This document shows, in pieces, positions 12,254-27,200 of a DNA stretch of 64,000 nucleotides. The notes beneath the pieces were generated by a model. It made no database searches and was not told the origin of the DNA. It saw only the letters and a list, made by a program, of their open reading frames with translations. The DNA is from Nemopilema nomurai (lineage: Eukaryota; Cnidaria; Scyphozoa; Rhizostomeae; Rhizostomatidae), in NCBI GenBank assembly GCA_003864495.1, contig ML133428.1, positions 1,178,001-1,242,000 of the forward strand, given 5' to 3'. Positions within the stretch are counted from its first letter, which is position 1. The number at the start of each line of letters is the position of its first letter. Both the position numbers and the translations under genes were made by a program.

Positions 12254-15200
12254 CTAAAGCAAAAGAATCAAGAAAAGTTGAAACGCACTGGGGGAAGATT
12301 TTGAACAAAAAACTCAGTTGTCAATGGGGGGATTAAATGTTGCCATGTTCTACAGAAGCAAAAATGTTTTAACTTGCTAATTTTCTGATGCCTTGCAGAG
12401 CTTGGAACATCCTTCGGTGGCTAATCTGCGACAAATGCAAGGGCACATATAAAGTTTTGAGCGCAACTTGACAATAAGAGGATATTGGTATAAGAAGGCT
12501 ATCATGGAGCCCGTGTTCACCTTTTGAAGCCCAACTCAAAACAGTGGCAGTTCCCATTCTTTTTCAATGCACTAATATGAAGAGCTTTGCACAGGACTCG
12601 AAACAAAAACTTTTGCTTTAAAAAGTTTCGAGTTTAAACGGTGTGTATCCCGTTATACGAGAGGCACTGCCAAGCCAGCTTTCCCTCTTTTCGATGCATT
12701 AGCTGAAGCAGCTCCAAACGGATCTAAAAATTGCTCCAGTACATCACATACACACAAGTCCTTCCAGCACCACTTAAAGTATTTATTAGCGTAACAAACA
12801 AGGAGCTAGTGGGGACATCGTTCGAGATATTACTCGGGTATTCCTGATTGCAAGAGGTAAAAACATGGTTGCTTAAACCAATGCCGGAATGGCTCATTTC
12901 TCGCAACACAAACATCTGCTAAGACCATTCAAGAACAGAGCAACGAGACTACAAGAAGCACGAGGCTACAAGTAGAACGCGGCTGCGAGAAGAACGAGGC
13001 TGCGAGAAGAGCGAGGCTGCAAGTATCCACAACATCACAATACCTGTCCAGCGTCCGCTTTGCCCCAGGCAAAAACCTGATCTTCAGCATCGACGCAGAC
13101 CGTGAATTCGGAGCCAGCTGCAACTGACGTAATGAACCTTTTTGACAGTGCTTTTACCGGGCGGGGAGTCATCTGGAAAAGAGAAATCCTGCTAGATAAA
13201 ATGATGCAAGAGCCTTTCCGGCAGGCGAAACAGAGGACGTAGGTACCGGCCTGCAGCTTGTTCTTGGAAAGGCTGCTTCGAATTGGAAGTGCACGTGGCA
13301 ATATCGAGAAAAGCCAATGTCGAACCATTTGCATGCTTGCAATCACCTTGCTTACAGAAAGAGTAAAGTTAAACAGCACTAGCTCATATGCATTTTATCG
13401 CCTGCATTTAGCACGGTAATTTAGCATATCAGTGCCTAAAAGCTTGCATACAATTATCAGCTGGGTTGTGTTTATGAATATGAGACAAATCACCTGGTCG
13501 ATTTTGTTGTAATGACCTAGCTGTCCACAGTCATTGCATCCCCATGTGTAGACTTGTCCCACCGTCGTCAAAGCGACGAAATGCCAATTGCCGACTGTCA
13601 GCTGTTTGGGAGAACAAAAACTAATGCACAAATAATCTGGTAAAACATTGGTGGAATGAAGATTGTACAGAAGGATGAGGTGTATAAGCTCTAAAAATGC
13701 AACCAGTCTCTATAAAATTGAGAAAACTGATAACAGTGGTCGAAATGGAATCTTTTTATCATGGTATTATCTTTTCGTGCATTTCATCATGGTATTATCT
13801 TTTCATGCATTTCATCATGGTATTATCTTTTCATGCATTTCATCATGGTATTATCTTTACGTGCATTTCATCGTGGTATTATCTTTACGTGCATTTCATC
13901 ATGGTATTATCTTTTCATGCATTTCATCATGGTATTATCTTTACGTGCATTTCATCGTGGTATTATCTTCGTGCATTTCATCATGGTATTATCTTTTCAT
14001 GCATTTCATCATGGTATTATCTTTTCATGCATTTCATCATGGTATTATCTTTTCATACATTTCATCATGGTATTATCTTTTCATGCATTTCATCATGGTA
14101 TTATCTTTACGTGCATTTCATCATGGTATTATCTTTTCATGCATTTCATCATGGTATTATCTTTACGTGCATTTCATCATGGTATTATCTTTTCATGCAT
14201 TTCATCATGGTATTATCTTTTCATACATTTCATCATGGTATTATCTTTTCATGCATTTCATCATGGTATTATCTTTCGTGCATTTCATCATGGTATTATC
14301 TTTCGTGCATTTCATCATGGTATTATCTTTTCGTGCATTTCATCATGGTATTATCTTTACTGCATTTCATCATGGTATTATCTTTATGCATTTCATCATG
14401 GTATTATCTTTATGCATTTCATCATGGTATTATCTTTTCATGCATTTCATCATGGTATTATCTTTACGTGCATTTCATCATGGTATTATCTTTACGTGCA
14501 TTTCATCATGGTATTATCTTTTCATGCATTTCATCATGGTATTATCTTTTCATGCATTTCATCATGGTATTATCTTTTCATATTTCATCATGGTATTATC
14601 TTTTCATGCATTTCATCATGGTATTATCTTTTCATGCATTTCATGGTATTATCTTTACGTGCATTTCATCGTGGTATTATCTTTACGTGCATTTCATCAT
14701 GGTATCATCTTTTCATGCATTTCATCATGGTATTATCTTTTCATGCATTTCATCATGGTATCATCTTTTCATGCATTTCATCATGGTATTATCTTTTCAT
14801 GCATTTCATCATGGTATTCTTTTCATGCATTTCATCATGGTATTATCTTTTCATGCATTTCATCATGGTATTATCTTTACGTGCATTTCATCATGGTATT
14901 ATCTTTTCATGCATTTCATCATGGTATTATCTTTTCATGCATTTCATCATGGTATTATCTTTTCGTGCATTTCATCATGGTATCATCTTTTCATGCATTT
15001 CATCATGGTATTATCTTTTCATGCATTTCATCATGGTATTATCTTTTCATGCATTTCATCATGGTATTATCTTTTCATGCATTTCATCATGGTATTATCT
15101 TTTCGTGCATTTCATCATGGTATCATCTTTTCATGCATTTCATCATGGTATTATCTTTTCATGCATTTCATCATGGTATCATCTTTTCATGCATTTCATC

Positions 15201-18200
15201 ATGGTATTATCTTTTCATGCATTTCATCATGGTATTATCTTTTCATGCATTTCATCATGGTATTATCTTTTCGTGCATTTCATCATGGTATTATCTTTTC
15301 ATGCATTTCATCATGGTATTATCTTTTCATGCATTTCATCATGGTATTATCTTTTCGTGCATTTCATCATGGTATCATCTTTTCATGCATTTCATCATGG
15401 TATTATCTTTTCGTGCATTTCATCGTGGTATTATCTTTTCATGCATTTCATCATGGTATTATCTTTTCATGCATTTCATCATGGTATTATCTTTTCATGC
15501 ATTTCATCATGGTATTATCTTTTCATGCATTTCATCATGGTATTATCTTTTCGTGCATTTCATCATGGTATCATCTTTTCATGCATTTCATCATGGTATT
15601 ATCTTTTCGTGCATTTCATCATGGTATCATCTTTTCATGCATTTCATCATGGTATTATCTTTATGCATTTCATCATGGTATTATCTTTTCATGCATTTCA
15701 TCATGGTATTATCTTTATGCATTTCATCATGGTATTATCTTTTCATGCATTTCATCATGGTATTATCTTTTCATGCATTTCATCATGGTATTATCTTTTC
15801 ATGCATTTCATCATGGTATCATCTTTTCATGCATTTCATCATGGTATTATCTTTTCATGCATTTCATCATGGTATTATCTTTTCATGCATTTCATCATGG
15901 TATTATCTTTTCATGCATTTCATCATGGTATTATCTTTTCATGCATTTCATCATGGTATTATCTTTTCATGCATTTCATCATGGTATTATCTTTTCATGC
16001 ATTTCATCATGGTATCATCTTTTCATGCATTTCATCATGGTATTATCTTTTCATGCATTTCATCATGGTATCATCTTTTCATGCATTTCATCATGGTATC
16101 ATCTTTTCATGCATTTCATCATGGTATCATCTTCGTATTTCATCATGGTATTATCTTTTCATGCATTTCATCATGGTATTATCTTTACGTGCATTTCATC
16201 ATGGTATTATCTTTTCATGCATTTCATCATGGTATTATCTTTTCATGCATTTCATCATGGTATTATCTTTTCGTGCATTTCATCATGGTATCATCTTTTC
16301 ATGCATTTCATCATGGTATTATCTTTTCATGCATTTCATCATGGTATCATCTTTTCATGCATTTCATCATGGTATCATTCTTTTCATGCATTTCATCATG
16401 GTATCATCTTTTCATGCATTTCATCATGGTATCATCTTTTCATGCATTTCATCATGGTATTATCTTTTCGTGCATTTCATCATGGTATCATCTATTCATG
16501 CATTTCATCATGGTATTATCTTTTCATGCATTTCATCATGGTATTATCTTTTCGTGCATTTCATCATGGTATTATCTTTTCATGCATTTCATCATGGTAT
16601 TATCTTTTCGTGCATTTCATCATGGTATTATCTTTTCGTGCATTTCATCATGGTATCATCTTTTCATGCATTTCATCATGGTATTATCTTTTCATGCATT
16701 TCATCATGGTATTATCTTTTCGTGCATTTCATCATGGTATCATCTTTTCATGCATTTCATCATGGTATTATCTTTTCGTGCATTTCATCATGGTATTATC
16801 TTTTCATGCATTTCATCATGGTATTATCTTTTCGTGCATTTCATCATGGTATTATCTTTTCGTGCATTTCATCATGGTATCATCTTTTCATGCATTTCAT
16901 CATGGTATTATCTTTTCATGCATTTCATCATGGTATCATCTTTTCATGCATTTCATCATGGTATCATCTTTTCATGCATTTCATCATGGTATCATCTTTT
17001 CATGCATTTCATCATGGTATCATCTTTTCATGCATTTCATCATGGTATTATCTTTTCGTGCATTTCATCATGGTATCATCTTTTCATGCATTTCATCATG
17101 GTATTATCTTTTCATGCATTTCATCGTGGTATTATCTTTTCGTGCATTTCATCATGGTATTATCTTTACGTGCATTTCATCATGGTATTATCTTTTCATG
17201 CATTTCATCATGGTATTATCTTTTCGTGCATTTCATCATGGTATCATCTTTTCATGCATTTCATCATGGTATTATCTTTTCATGCATTTCATCATGGTAT
17301 CATCTTTTCATGCATTTCATCATGGTATCATCTTTTCATGCATTTCATCATGGTATCATCTTTTCATGCATTTCATCATGGTATCATCTTTTCATGCATT
17401 TCATCATGGTATTATCTTTTCGTGCATTTCATCATGGTATTATCTTTACGTGCATTTCATCATGGTATTATCTTTACGTGCATTTCATCATGGTATTATC
17501 TTTACGTGCATTTCATCATGGTATTATCTTTACGTGCATTTCATCATGGTATTATCTTTTCATGCATTTCATCATGGTATTATCTTTACGTGCATTTCAT
17601 CGTGGTATTATCTTTACGTGCATTTCATCATGGTATTATCTTTTCATGCATTTCATCATGGTATTATCTTTACGTGCATTTCATCGTGGTATTATCTTTT
17701 CATGCATTTCATCATGGTATCATCTTTTCATGCATTTCATCATGGTATTATCTTTTCATGCATTTCATCATGGTATTATCTTTTCGTGCATTTCATCATG
17801 GTATCATCTTTTCATGCATTTCATCATGGTATTATCTTTTCGTGCATTTCATCATGGTATCATCTTTTCATGCATTTCATCATGGTATTATCTTTTCATG
17901 CATTTCATCATGGTATTATCTTTACGTGCATTTCATCATGGTATTATCTTTTCATGCATTTCATCATGGTATTATCTTTTCATGCATTTCATCATGGTAT
18001 TATCTTTTCGTGCATTTCATCATGGTATCATCTTTTCATGCATTTCATCATGGTATTATCTTTACGTGCATTTCATCATGGTATTATCTTTTCATGCATT
18101 TCATCATGGTATTATCTTTTCATGCATTTCATCATGGTATCATCTTTTCATGCATTTCATCATGGTATTATCTTTTCATGCATTTCATCATGGTATCATC

Positions 18201-21200
18201 TTTTCATGCATTTCATCATGGTATCATCTTTTCATGCATTTCATCATGGTATTATCTTTTCATGCATTTCATCATGGTATCATCTTTTCATGCATTTCAT
18301 CATGGTATCATCTTTTCATGCATTTCATCATGGTATTATCTTTTCATGCATTTCATCGTGGTATTATCTTTTCATGCATTTCATCATGGTATTATCTGGA
18401 CTAATAGATCCCTTGCGGTATTATCTTTTCATGCATTTCATCATGGTATTATCTGGACTAATAGATCCCTTGCTTAGGAAGTAACATCGTAAGAAATTTG
18501 AAACAAGTGATTGAAGCACCTTTACATTCCTTTTCAAAGAGTGATATAGAAAAGGAATGGCAATTATACAGTTATTGTGAAAAGGAAAAACAAAGCTAAC
18601 TACTTGAAAAGCACCTGAGCTATTTGTTCTGGAAGATGGAAGGGAAGCTCTTCAGGATAGTACTTATGACTCAAATCCGTTGCCATGGAGCTGGCAAGAT
18701 GGCGCCCGCTCGTTGCACTTTCAGCTTTCTGCGGTCAAGAAAAAACCATTTCTTTATTATAAAAACTGCAAAATCCCGATAACAGGACGACTGATAAGTC
18801 TGATTAGATCAAAACAAGTCAAATTGATTCACCTCAATATGAAAATTATTACACAAGAATAAGTAAAATTTAGCAAATGATAAGCATTTAATTAACCAAA
18901 AGATGATATCTGAACAAGTAAAACTAATGACCTTTTCTTTTGAGAGAATTTTATGTTATGATTTAGAAAAAAACAAAAAAAAACAAATAGCGAACGTAGC
19001 ATAATATTCATATGACCAAATCAGTTCAACTGTACCGCACAAATGTGGAACTGCTTGTAGTTTCGGCCCCAGGAGTAAAGAGTCTGGTCTTCTGACACTG
19101 CAATCTAAGAGGCAATTGGATAATTGTAGAGGCAAATGTCATAGAGCAAAGGTTGTAGAGCAAAGGCTATAGAGCAAAGGGAATAGAGCAAAGGCTATGG
19201 AGCAAAGGCTATAGAGCAAAGGCTATAGGGCAAAGGCTGTAGAGCAAAGGCTATAGAGCAAAGGGAATAGAGCAAAGGCTATGGAGCAAAGGCTATAGGG
19301 CAAAGGCTATAGAGCAAAGGCTATAGGGCAAAGGCTATAGAACAAAGGCTATAGAACAAAGGCCATAGAGTAAAGGCTATAGAACAAAGGCTGTAGAGTA
19401 AAGGCTATAGAACAAAGACTGTAGAGTAAAGGCTATAGAGCAAAGGCCTGGTTCTAATAACACACGGCAGAACACCAATACATATGGAGTGTAAGAACTT
19501 CAGTTAGTACCTTCAAACTCAAAGACACACTGATTCAAATGTCAATGAAATCGAAAATGGCTTAAGTCCATCAAAGAGCATGCATCTTGTTGTGAGAACA
19601 TGTGCGTGAAAGCTTACTGTTTCAAATGAGCCGCATGCAATGTAGTAGATCTGCTCGTCAACAAGAGTTTTGACCACCTTGGGGGTTGTCATTTTTGTGT
19701 TGACGCCAATACCGAGCTGTCCATACAACCCTAGGGAAGGGAATGGAATTTGCATGAATGTTCAATAGACATGGAATTAGAAGCCTTTTTAAGAATGACT
19801 GCCACTGAATGGAGTTCAGAGGATAAAAAGGTCACAACCAAGAATGGGAAGAGGTGGTTGGGTAGCGAAAAGTAAATTCTATTTCACCTACCTGACCCAA
19901 AAGTGAAAACATACCCCTAAAACATAAAGAAGGTCGTTAACGAAACACCAGTAGATAAACAATTTCTACAAGAAGAAAGCATGGTTAAGATTAAATGCAC
20001 CTATATAGAATGACCTCTAGCAAATTTTCAATGTACACCGCAATGTTGAGAAGGAGTTGCTTATTACAACATTACTAAAATTGTCATGTTTGTCAGTTTA
20101 TACTTGAAATTCATCCAAGGATGCAAAATAATTTCTAATATCATCTGTGCTGGCTGGCATTTCCAATACAATTTTCTTGCGAATTTACAGCTTTGAGATT
20201 CCGAAAATGTTCCAGTTTTGCAAATAAAATACAAACCTTGGATGAAAGGACAACGCTGTGAGAATGCCCAGCGGCGACTTTGATGGCCTTCTGGGAATTC
20301 AGCAAAGCCACATTGACGGGGGTCTTGGCATTCTCAGCAGACTTCACACCAAGCTGTCCATGAATACCCCATCCCCACGCCCAAACTTTGTGATCTCCGT
20401 CTATTGCGAGGGTGTGGTAATAGCCAGCAGCAACAGCAACAACATTCTTTGGCGTCAGCTGTGAGATCAAGCATGGTCGACTGCGACGGCGGTTGTCACC
20501 AACTCCGAGCTGAAAAAATCGCGAGAAAAGAGGTATGAGGCAAGACACGAAGAAGCCTTGCTGCAACGGCCGAGTCTAGAGAGAACGCTTTGCCGCGCGG
20601 CTTAACTAAGAAAAAGACGAATTTGCTGCAACGGCCGAGTCTAGAGAGAGAGAACGCTTTGACGCACGGCTTAACTAAGAGAAAGAAGAATTTGCTACAA
20701 CGTCCGAGTTTAGAGAGAATGCATTGCCGCGCGGCTGAATTATACAAGGATCATTAGAATATGAATATAATTACTAACATAAAAGTCATTTACCTGAAAA
20801 TAGTGGCACATTTACTAGAGAGGGGGAATAATTCGCAGCTAAGAGTTTGTGGTAATTACTTAAACTAAAGAACACACCTGTCCGAGGTTATTGAATCCCC
20901 ACGAGTAAACCTTAAGTAGAAAAACAAGTAGGAAAACAAAAATTAGTGTAATTTTAAGGCGCATGATACCGTGCAAGTCAAATGACAAGAAAACAGACAA
21001 CTAAAAATTAGGATTAAGTAGTCATTGACATTTTTGGACCGAGTGCTGTCATACATGTTAAAAAAGAGCTAGAATAAATTTTATTCGGAAGAAAACAAGC
21101 AAATTACATTTCATCAGGGGTGAATCTACATTTTACTGCCATTGTTAGCTAAGTATTGTTACTTTTATAAGAAAGTATGTTTTCGAAGAGTGGATGTAGC

Positions 21201-24200
21201 CATAGAGCAACAAAATTACGAAGACGAACCCCCTCTCTGCATACAGCAACAGTATGTGCAGCCCCACAAGCTATCGAGAGGACTTGTATCCTTAAAAGAA
21301 CCAAAATGAAGTCACATCAACACTAGCACTAGTGTAAATAGCATTCAGAAATAGACTTGCTGGGTATTCAACTCGAAAAAAAGGATATTTCAATAGAACT
21401 CGGGATTTCAAGATACATGTGGATCATCCGAAATTCCGGATAATCGAGAATACACAAATAACGACAAAAATCATAAAAATAAACAAGAAAAGTGTTTTCT
21501 GAGAGTTTACTTCTAAAGCACACATTACAAACTGAAACACTTGCACACTATGTACTTGTAGTGACTCTATTTAGGCCTGTTTACATCAATTTTTCCTTCT
21601 CATTCATTCCATCATTTTCCCACATTCTCACATCGCAGCACAGGCATCCTCTACGTCACTCTCATATCACGCATTCGCTAATCCCTATTGTTTACTTAAT
21701 CTTTGCCACGCTATTCAGTTCAGTCATCACCTTCACTCGCCCTTCCTATCCTTTGTTTTCCTTACATCATTCGTGTTAATTTTAGATATTCATTTCTGTA
21801 TATAAGCATGTTAATTTTTATGTAAGTTAGTTCAGTTCAGAGTTCAGTTACAATCAAGCAACACACTGTCTCTCTCTCTGACTCCGTGTTCTCTGCACGC
21901 AAAATAAGACTCGCTGGGTTTGGAAATGACACGATAGTCGATTGATGGTTTTATTAGTGAACGAATCGCACATAACAAGGCTCAATTCTCGTTACACTAA
22001 ATACTCTTAAAATTATTCACACGTGTGATACTGTTTCGGAAAATCTAGATCTCAGTGGAAATGAAATGCTTTTACGGATATTGTTTCTCAGTCTGTGGTA
22101 ACTTTTCTGCAAATATCTTTTCACTTGAAATTTTGACTGCATGTTTCTACCTATTGTTACTTTAATTTACTCCCACAAAAAAAGCAATAAATTCATACAG
22201 AAACGAGAATTGCAGTGCCAGGGCCCCCGATAAATTTTAAGATGCAAGTTTTTTGCTAATTATGCTAAAAAGAGCAAGGGGAGCAATTGCAGCTAACAAA
22301 AGAACGATTCAAAGAAGCAAGAATAATGCACCCAACATACTACAAAATACCGAAATCTTCATAAGGTTTTTCCCATTTTCACGGACCGAAAATCGAAGTC
22401 CGGATAAACGGTGGGTCAGATTAATCAAGTAAGTACTTTATGGCATTCTGTACATAGTAACAACTTGTGACAAATGTTGCGTCAAAATTGCCTGTCTCAC
22501 ACATTCTTGTTTCCCCTTTTGGCCATCAAACAGCTTCAGAAACTTTTCTTAACTGCTTCAAGTATTCATAGCTGCCCTTTCTGGCAAACTTATTTCCGAA
22601 GATTTGATGGTTTCCCACTGAATTTCATTAGATTAAAAGCAATTAAAACAATTGAAGTGAATTCAAGTTTCTCAGTTTGGATCGGCAAACTTTGATTAAT
22701 AGTGTAGCAAACATGAAATAATTTTAGCTCCGCTGTTTCCTTACCCATGCATATGGAGTCCTTCAACTCTAAACGGTGCCGAAATGCCCCTCTCCTCTAT
22801 CAAATCTCCATGTCCAAGTCTAAAAGTATCGAACATTGAGCAATGACAAAACTGACTCTCTGAGCAAAGAGAATGACAAACGATAACACTGAATTGTTCT
22901 GCTAATAATCATGACTGGCTATAGGAAAATCGATTGAAACACCAATAAAATCTTCAAGAGGACCCAACTCACACACCAATTCAATCACAAACTCGTTTCG
23001 TTGAGCCTGAGGCATAGATTTTAAATATTCTAGCAGAACCCTCTAAAGAAATCACATTAAAGTGGTATACCTTCCATGGCTCGAGCGCCCCCAAGTGAAA
23101 ACATCGCCATCATGGGACACACACGCGATGTGATTTCGGCCGCACGCTAAGGTGGTAGGCTCAATATCCAGATTCGTGTCCAGGCTTCTTATGCTGGTCT
23201 GTCGATGAAATTATTGCACTCATTTCAGGATCTTTTATCAATTTGAAATATAAAGTACGTCTTCTTGGTTGTTAATTTTTTCACGAGAAGTCAAACTGAA
23301 CTGAACAAAGGATTGATGTTTAGGTATTGCTGTTTAGCCAATGTAAAGCTCGACAAAAGATTGAGTTACTTAAGAATATGACTTGGTTACGAAATTGCAA
23401 ATGCTGATTAACTAAACGTTGACGACCTTGGCTAAGAAAATCGTACAAATCACCTACAGGAACTTTTTTATAAGAAAGACTCCGAAGGAAACCGATTCTT
23501 ATATGGTGGAGGCATTAAGAAATTTAGAACATTAAATTTAGAAACTAGTGAACTGATTACACCCAAGCAAGAGAAACGGCACCGTAAGTAACGAATTAAT
23601 CCTAAAACAATGAGTTATGCATCAGAGTTGAGCCAGCTATGCACCAGTGCGAACGAGTTGAGATGTGAACTTGGTACTTGGAAATAGCTCATAACACTTC
23701 GAGTACTTTGTTGACGTTTCATTGACATGTCTCGAGTCGGGCCTAGTTCATGTTCACACACAAAATGCGTTTATTTTCTTAATAAAGCAGAAGTACCGTT
23801 CGACCACGCCTGAGAGACGCCGTGCTGCTTTGACCAGAGAGATACTTGAGAACCAACTTCCTGTCATTTGAAAAAATTAGGCCCATCGAGTATACGAAAA
23901 TAAACACAAAGAAAAGTTAATTGGAAGGAGACGTTTGAAATGTTCCAAAAATACTATAGCTACAGCAGATGGGTTCGGAGCGTGTGGATATCATTGCTTT
24001 ATCGCAACTCAGAAGGTGAAAAGGCAGGGGCAGTCACTACAAAGGAGCTCAAATCAAACATACAGGAAACGAAGAGCATTGAAATTTTCAAATCGATGAA
24101 ACTCTTTGAGGCCCTCTACTAAAGATAATAAAAGGAAAGAGTAAGCCGAGCATGCATATTGTTGTGCATAGAGCATGGAGAATCTTAAAATACAAGGTAA

Positions 24201-27200
24201 TGAAAATGCAACTGTAAGGCCTCAATTGAATTGCTTTTGTCGAAAACGGTACTAGACACACAAAAATCGACAAGATATTACCTATCTGGTAGTTTGGTGA
24301 TTGGAGTTCGTTTGCCATTCAAAATTAGAATGGTTTTCAAGAAGACTTCAAATAGAGCAGAAACGGTGGGAACTTCTGATGAATCCTGAAAAGGGAATGT
24401 GTAGCCTTAGACTCAAATGGGATTTGGTACGCCAAGAAGTAGAAAGTTTGATGAAAAATAAAATGAAATTGAACCAAAGATAATGGGTTGGTAGAGGTGA
24501 TTTTCCATATTGGGTCACCTTGCAGATAAGAAAAAGAAACACATACTAGGCCATTTTCTGAGCTGGAAGTTGATGCAAGCGAGACAATTGAAGGACTTCT
24601 ACAAAAAAAACAGCCAGAAATCTGCATTCAATCACAAGCAAAAACAGAAATCTTCTTCGGGAGAAATTAAAACAGTAAGAAAAGCAGTTTGAGAAACAGC
24701 CGCAAAATCTGAGGAATTGAATATTGATGTATCTAGCAATAAAGGATGTCTTACCAACAAAAGCTACTTTTTGAGTATAGAAGTAAATGAATATCAAGAT
24801 TAACTAAGATTTGCAAATTGAGGAGAAACTATGAGGAACGTACTATAATAGATACAATGCAAGTGTACCTTTTAATATGCACTGCTTCGGCCTTCTCCAA
24901 GTACGGTTTGATGAAAGCTCGCGACGGATCGAACAGTCGGGCAACGAGCAACAAAGATGGCTCTTCCAGATAGTAGACTATTGAATCGAGAAGCCGAATA
25001 AACGACTTTGTGACGTCAGGCTGTTAATGAAACGGGATAGTCAATGCTTAGAATGGGAAGTACATTGGATACGGCTGAATGTTCATACTTTTGAGATTAA
25101 GCTTTTGAGTTGCACACTAAGCTACGTTCGATGGAAACGTCGTCATCGAAACTTCTAGGTCAACCAACAGTGTTGGAACTACCTTCCATGATAAGAAAGA
25201 CTGGGAAAATTTCATTGAGCAATGAGACCAAAAAAGACCATAGCGTATAATTTCAACTTTTTGGAAAGAGATTCGAGGACAGCCCTATTTTTATAGCATT
25301 AACTGCTAATAGCGTTAGAAATAGCTGATCAACTCTCAAAATCATGAAGCAGACTTCATTCATTTAAGTATAATTACAGACGTTAGGAAGTTTGTTGCTA
25401 TTAGCAAATAGGATATTGAAGGAGCGGCTCTGGGTATTTAATCAACAGATGCTGATGACTAGTGGCGACAACATCAGCTGATTTTATTCATGACCAAATA
25501 ATAATAACAGGACTCTAGCTTCATTTCGTCGTTCCGTTACAAAGATTACAGAAATAGGGTACGACGTTGTTTAGAATTCTAAATCAAACCTGTAATTCAT
25601 TGGTTTTATGAGGATCCAGATTTCGTAACGATCAAGCAACGACTATTTAAGATAGGTCACTAGTTCAGTTTGCACTATACACCAATTCTTTCAATCGGAA
25701 TTTACACCAAGAGACAATCTGGTCAACACCAATCGACATAAAATAAATTATAATCAGAAATCCTCGCAAGCAATTCTACGTTATCATGGATCTGTTTATA
25801 AGCTTAATTATAATTTCCTACGACCAAGACTCACGCGCATTAGCAGGAAGCGAACAGCGTCCTCTGGCTTCATGTAACCAATGAAAGCGCCGTTATTGGT
25901 TGAGCAAACAATGTCATCGTAGCCTCTATCCAGCAGCATGTCTTGGATCGAGGCTGACAGATGATAAAATCCCTTGTTCGCACACAGATCAAGTGCCTCC
26001 TTTATTAGCGCTTTTGTCTGGAATGCATGAAATGTTTGTTAATGTTTGCAAGTAAAAATTTGAAATTCTCAACAGCCTCAGATATTAAAAATGTTAAATG
26101 AATTAGCCTACATTCAAATGACATAGCAGCTATCGGCAAATCCTGCGTTATATCGCGTTATTCCGCAAATCATTTCATTCATTTCATTTCAGTTCTTTGT
26201 AGGAAGTTTACTCTTCAGCAACGCTGATTTTCAAGAGGCCCTCCACTTAAAAAGTTTACAACTTATATAAAATTATACTTAAACTATCTAATTAAAATTT
26301 TTTTGACTAATTTACTTAAATTCATATAAAACCTAAATCAAAATTAAACTAATCTGAAATAAAAATCAATGCTGAAAATGTTCAGATTTACAAAGAATAT
26401 AACAGATTTACAAAGAATATAACAGATTTACAAAGAATATAAGAGATTTACAAAGAATATAACAGATTTACAAAGAATATAACAGATTTACAAAGAATAT
26501 AACAGATTTACAAAGAATATAACAGATTTACAAAGAATATAACAGATTTACAAAGAATATAACAGATTTACAAAGAATATAACAGATTTACAAAGAATAT
26601 AACAGATTTACAAAGAATATAACAGATTTACAAAGAATATAAGAGATTTACAAAGAATATAACAGATTTACAAAGAATATAACAGATTTACAAAGAATAT
26701 AAGAGATTTACAAAGAATATAACAGATTTACAAAGAATATAACAGATTTACAAAGAATATAAGAGATTTACAAAGAATATAACAGATTTACAAAGAATAT
26801 AACAGATTTACAAAGAATATAAGAGATTTACAAAGAATATAACAGATTTACAAAGAATATAACAGATTTACAAAGAATATAACAGATTTACAAAGAATAT
26901 AAGCCATAACGTTTTCCAAATAGAGACTTCAAAGCTGACCAGGTACACGGCTTGTTAGACTCGACTTGTTGTTGTTCCAATACTTCACACCTCTGAATAA
27001 AAAGCACCTTTGACCAGTTGCAGTTTTCATTTATGCCAACTTTAGGTCATTTTAAGTATTTCGCAAGTTGTGAACAGAGCTTTGCGAGTTTCTGGAGAAA
27101 AGTTCGGTCAGATTACAATCCGCAATAAAAAAATTCGCAATTCGTTGGATGTAATTGCTGGGTAGCTGTTGAAGTAACCATGTTTTTGTGATGATATTTG

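Noticed and set aside
13663..18484. Three overlapping plus-strand ORFs of 1,604, 1,595 and 1,547 codons
   Set aside because: They are three frames of one 28-bp minisatellite without stop codons, with identical 28-residue periodicity, and lie antisense in an intron.
21560..21900. Pyrimidine-rich stretch with CTCTCTCT that resembles part of an LTR
   Set aside because: No paired LTR, target duplication, primer site or retroelement ORF is visible.
26383..26901. Regular 20-bp repeats resembling a CRISPR array
   Set aside because: The repeats are head-to-tail without spacers, and the genome is animal nuclear DNA.
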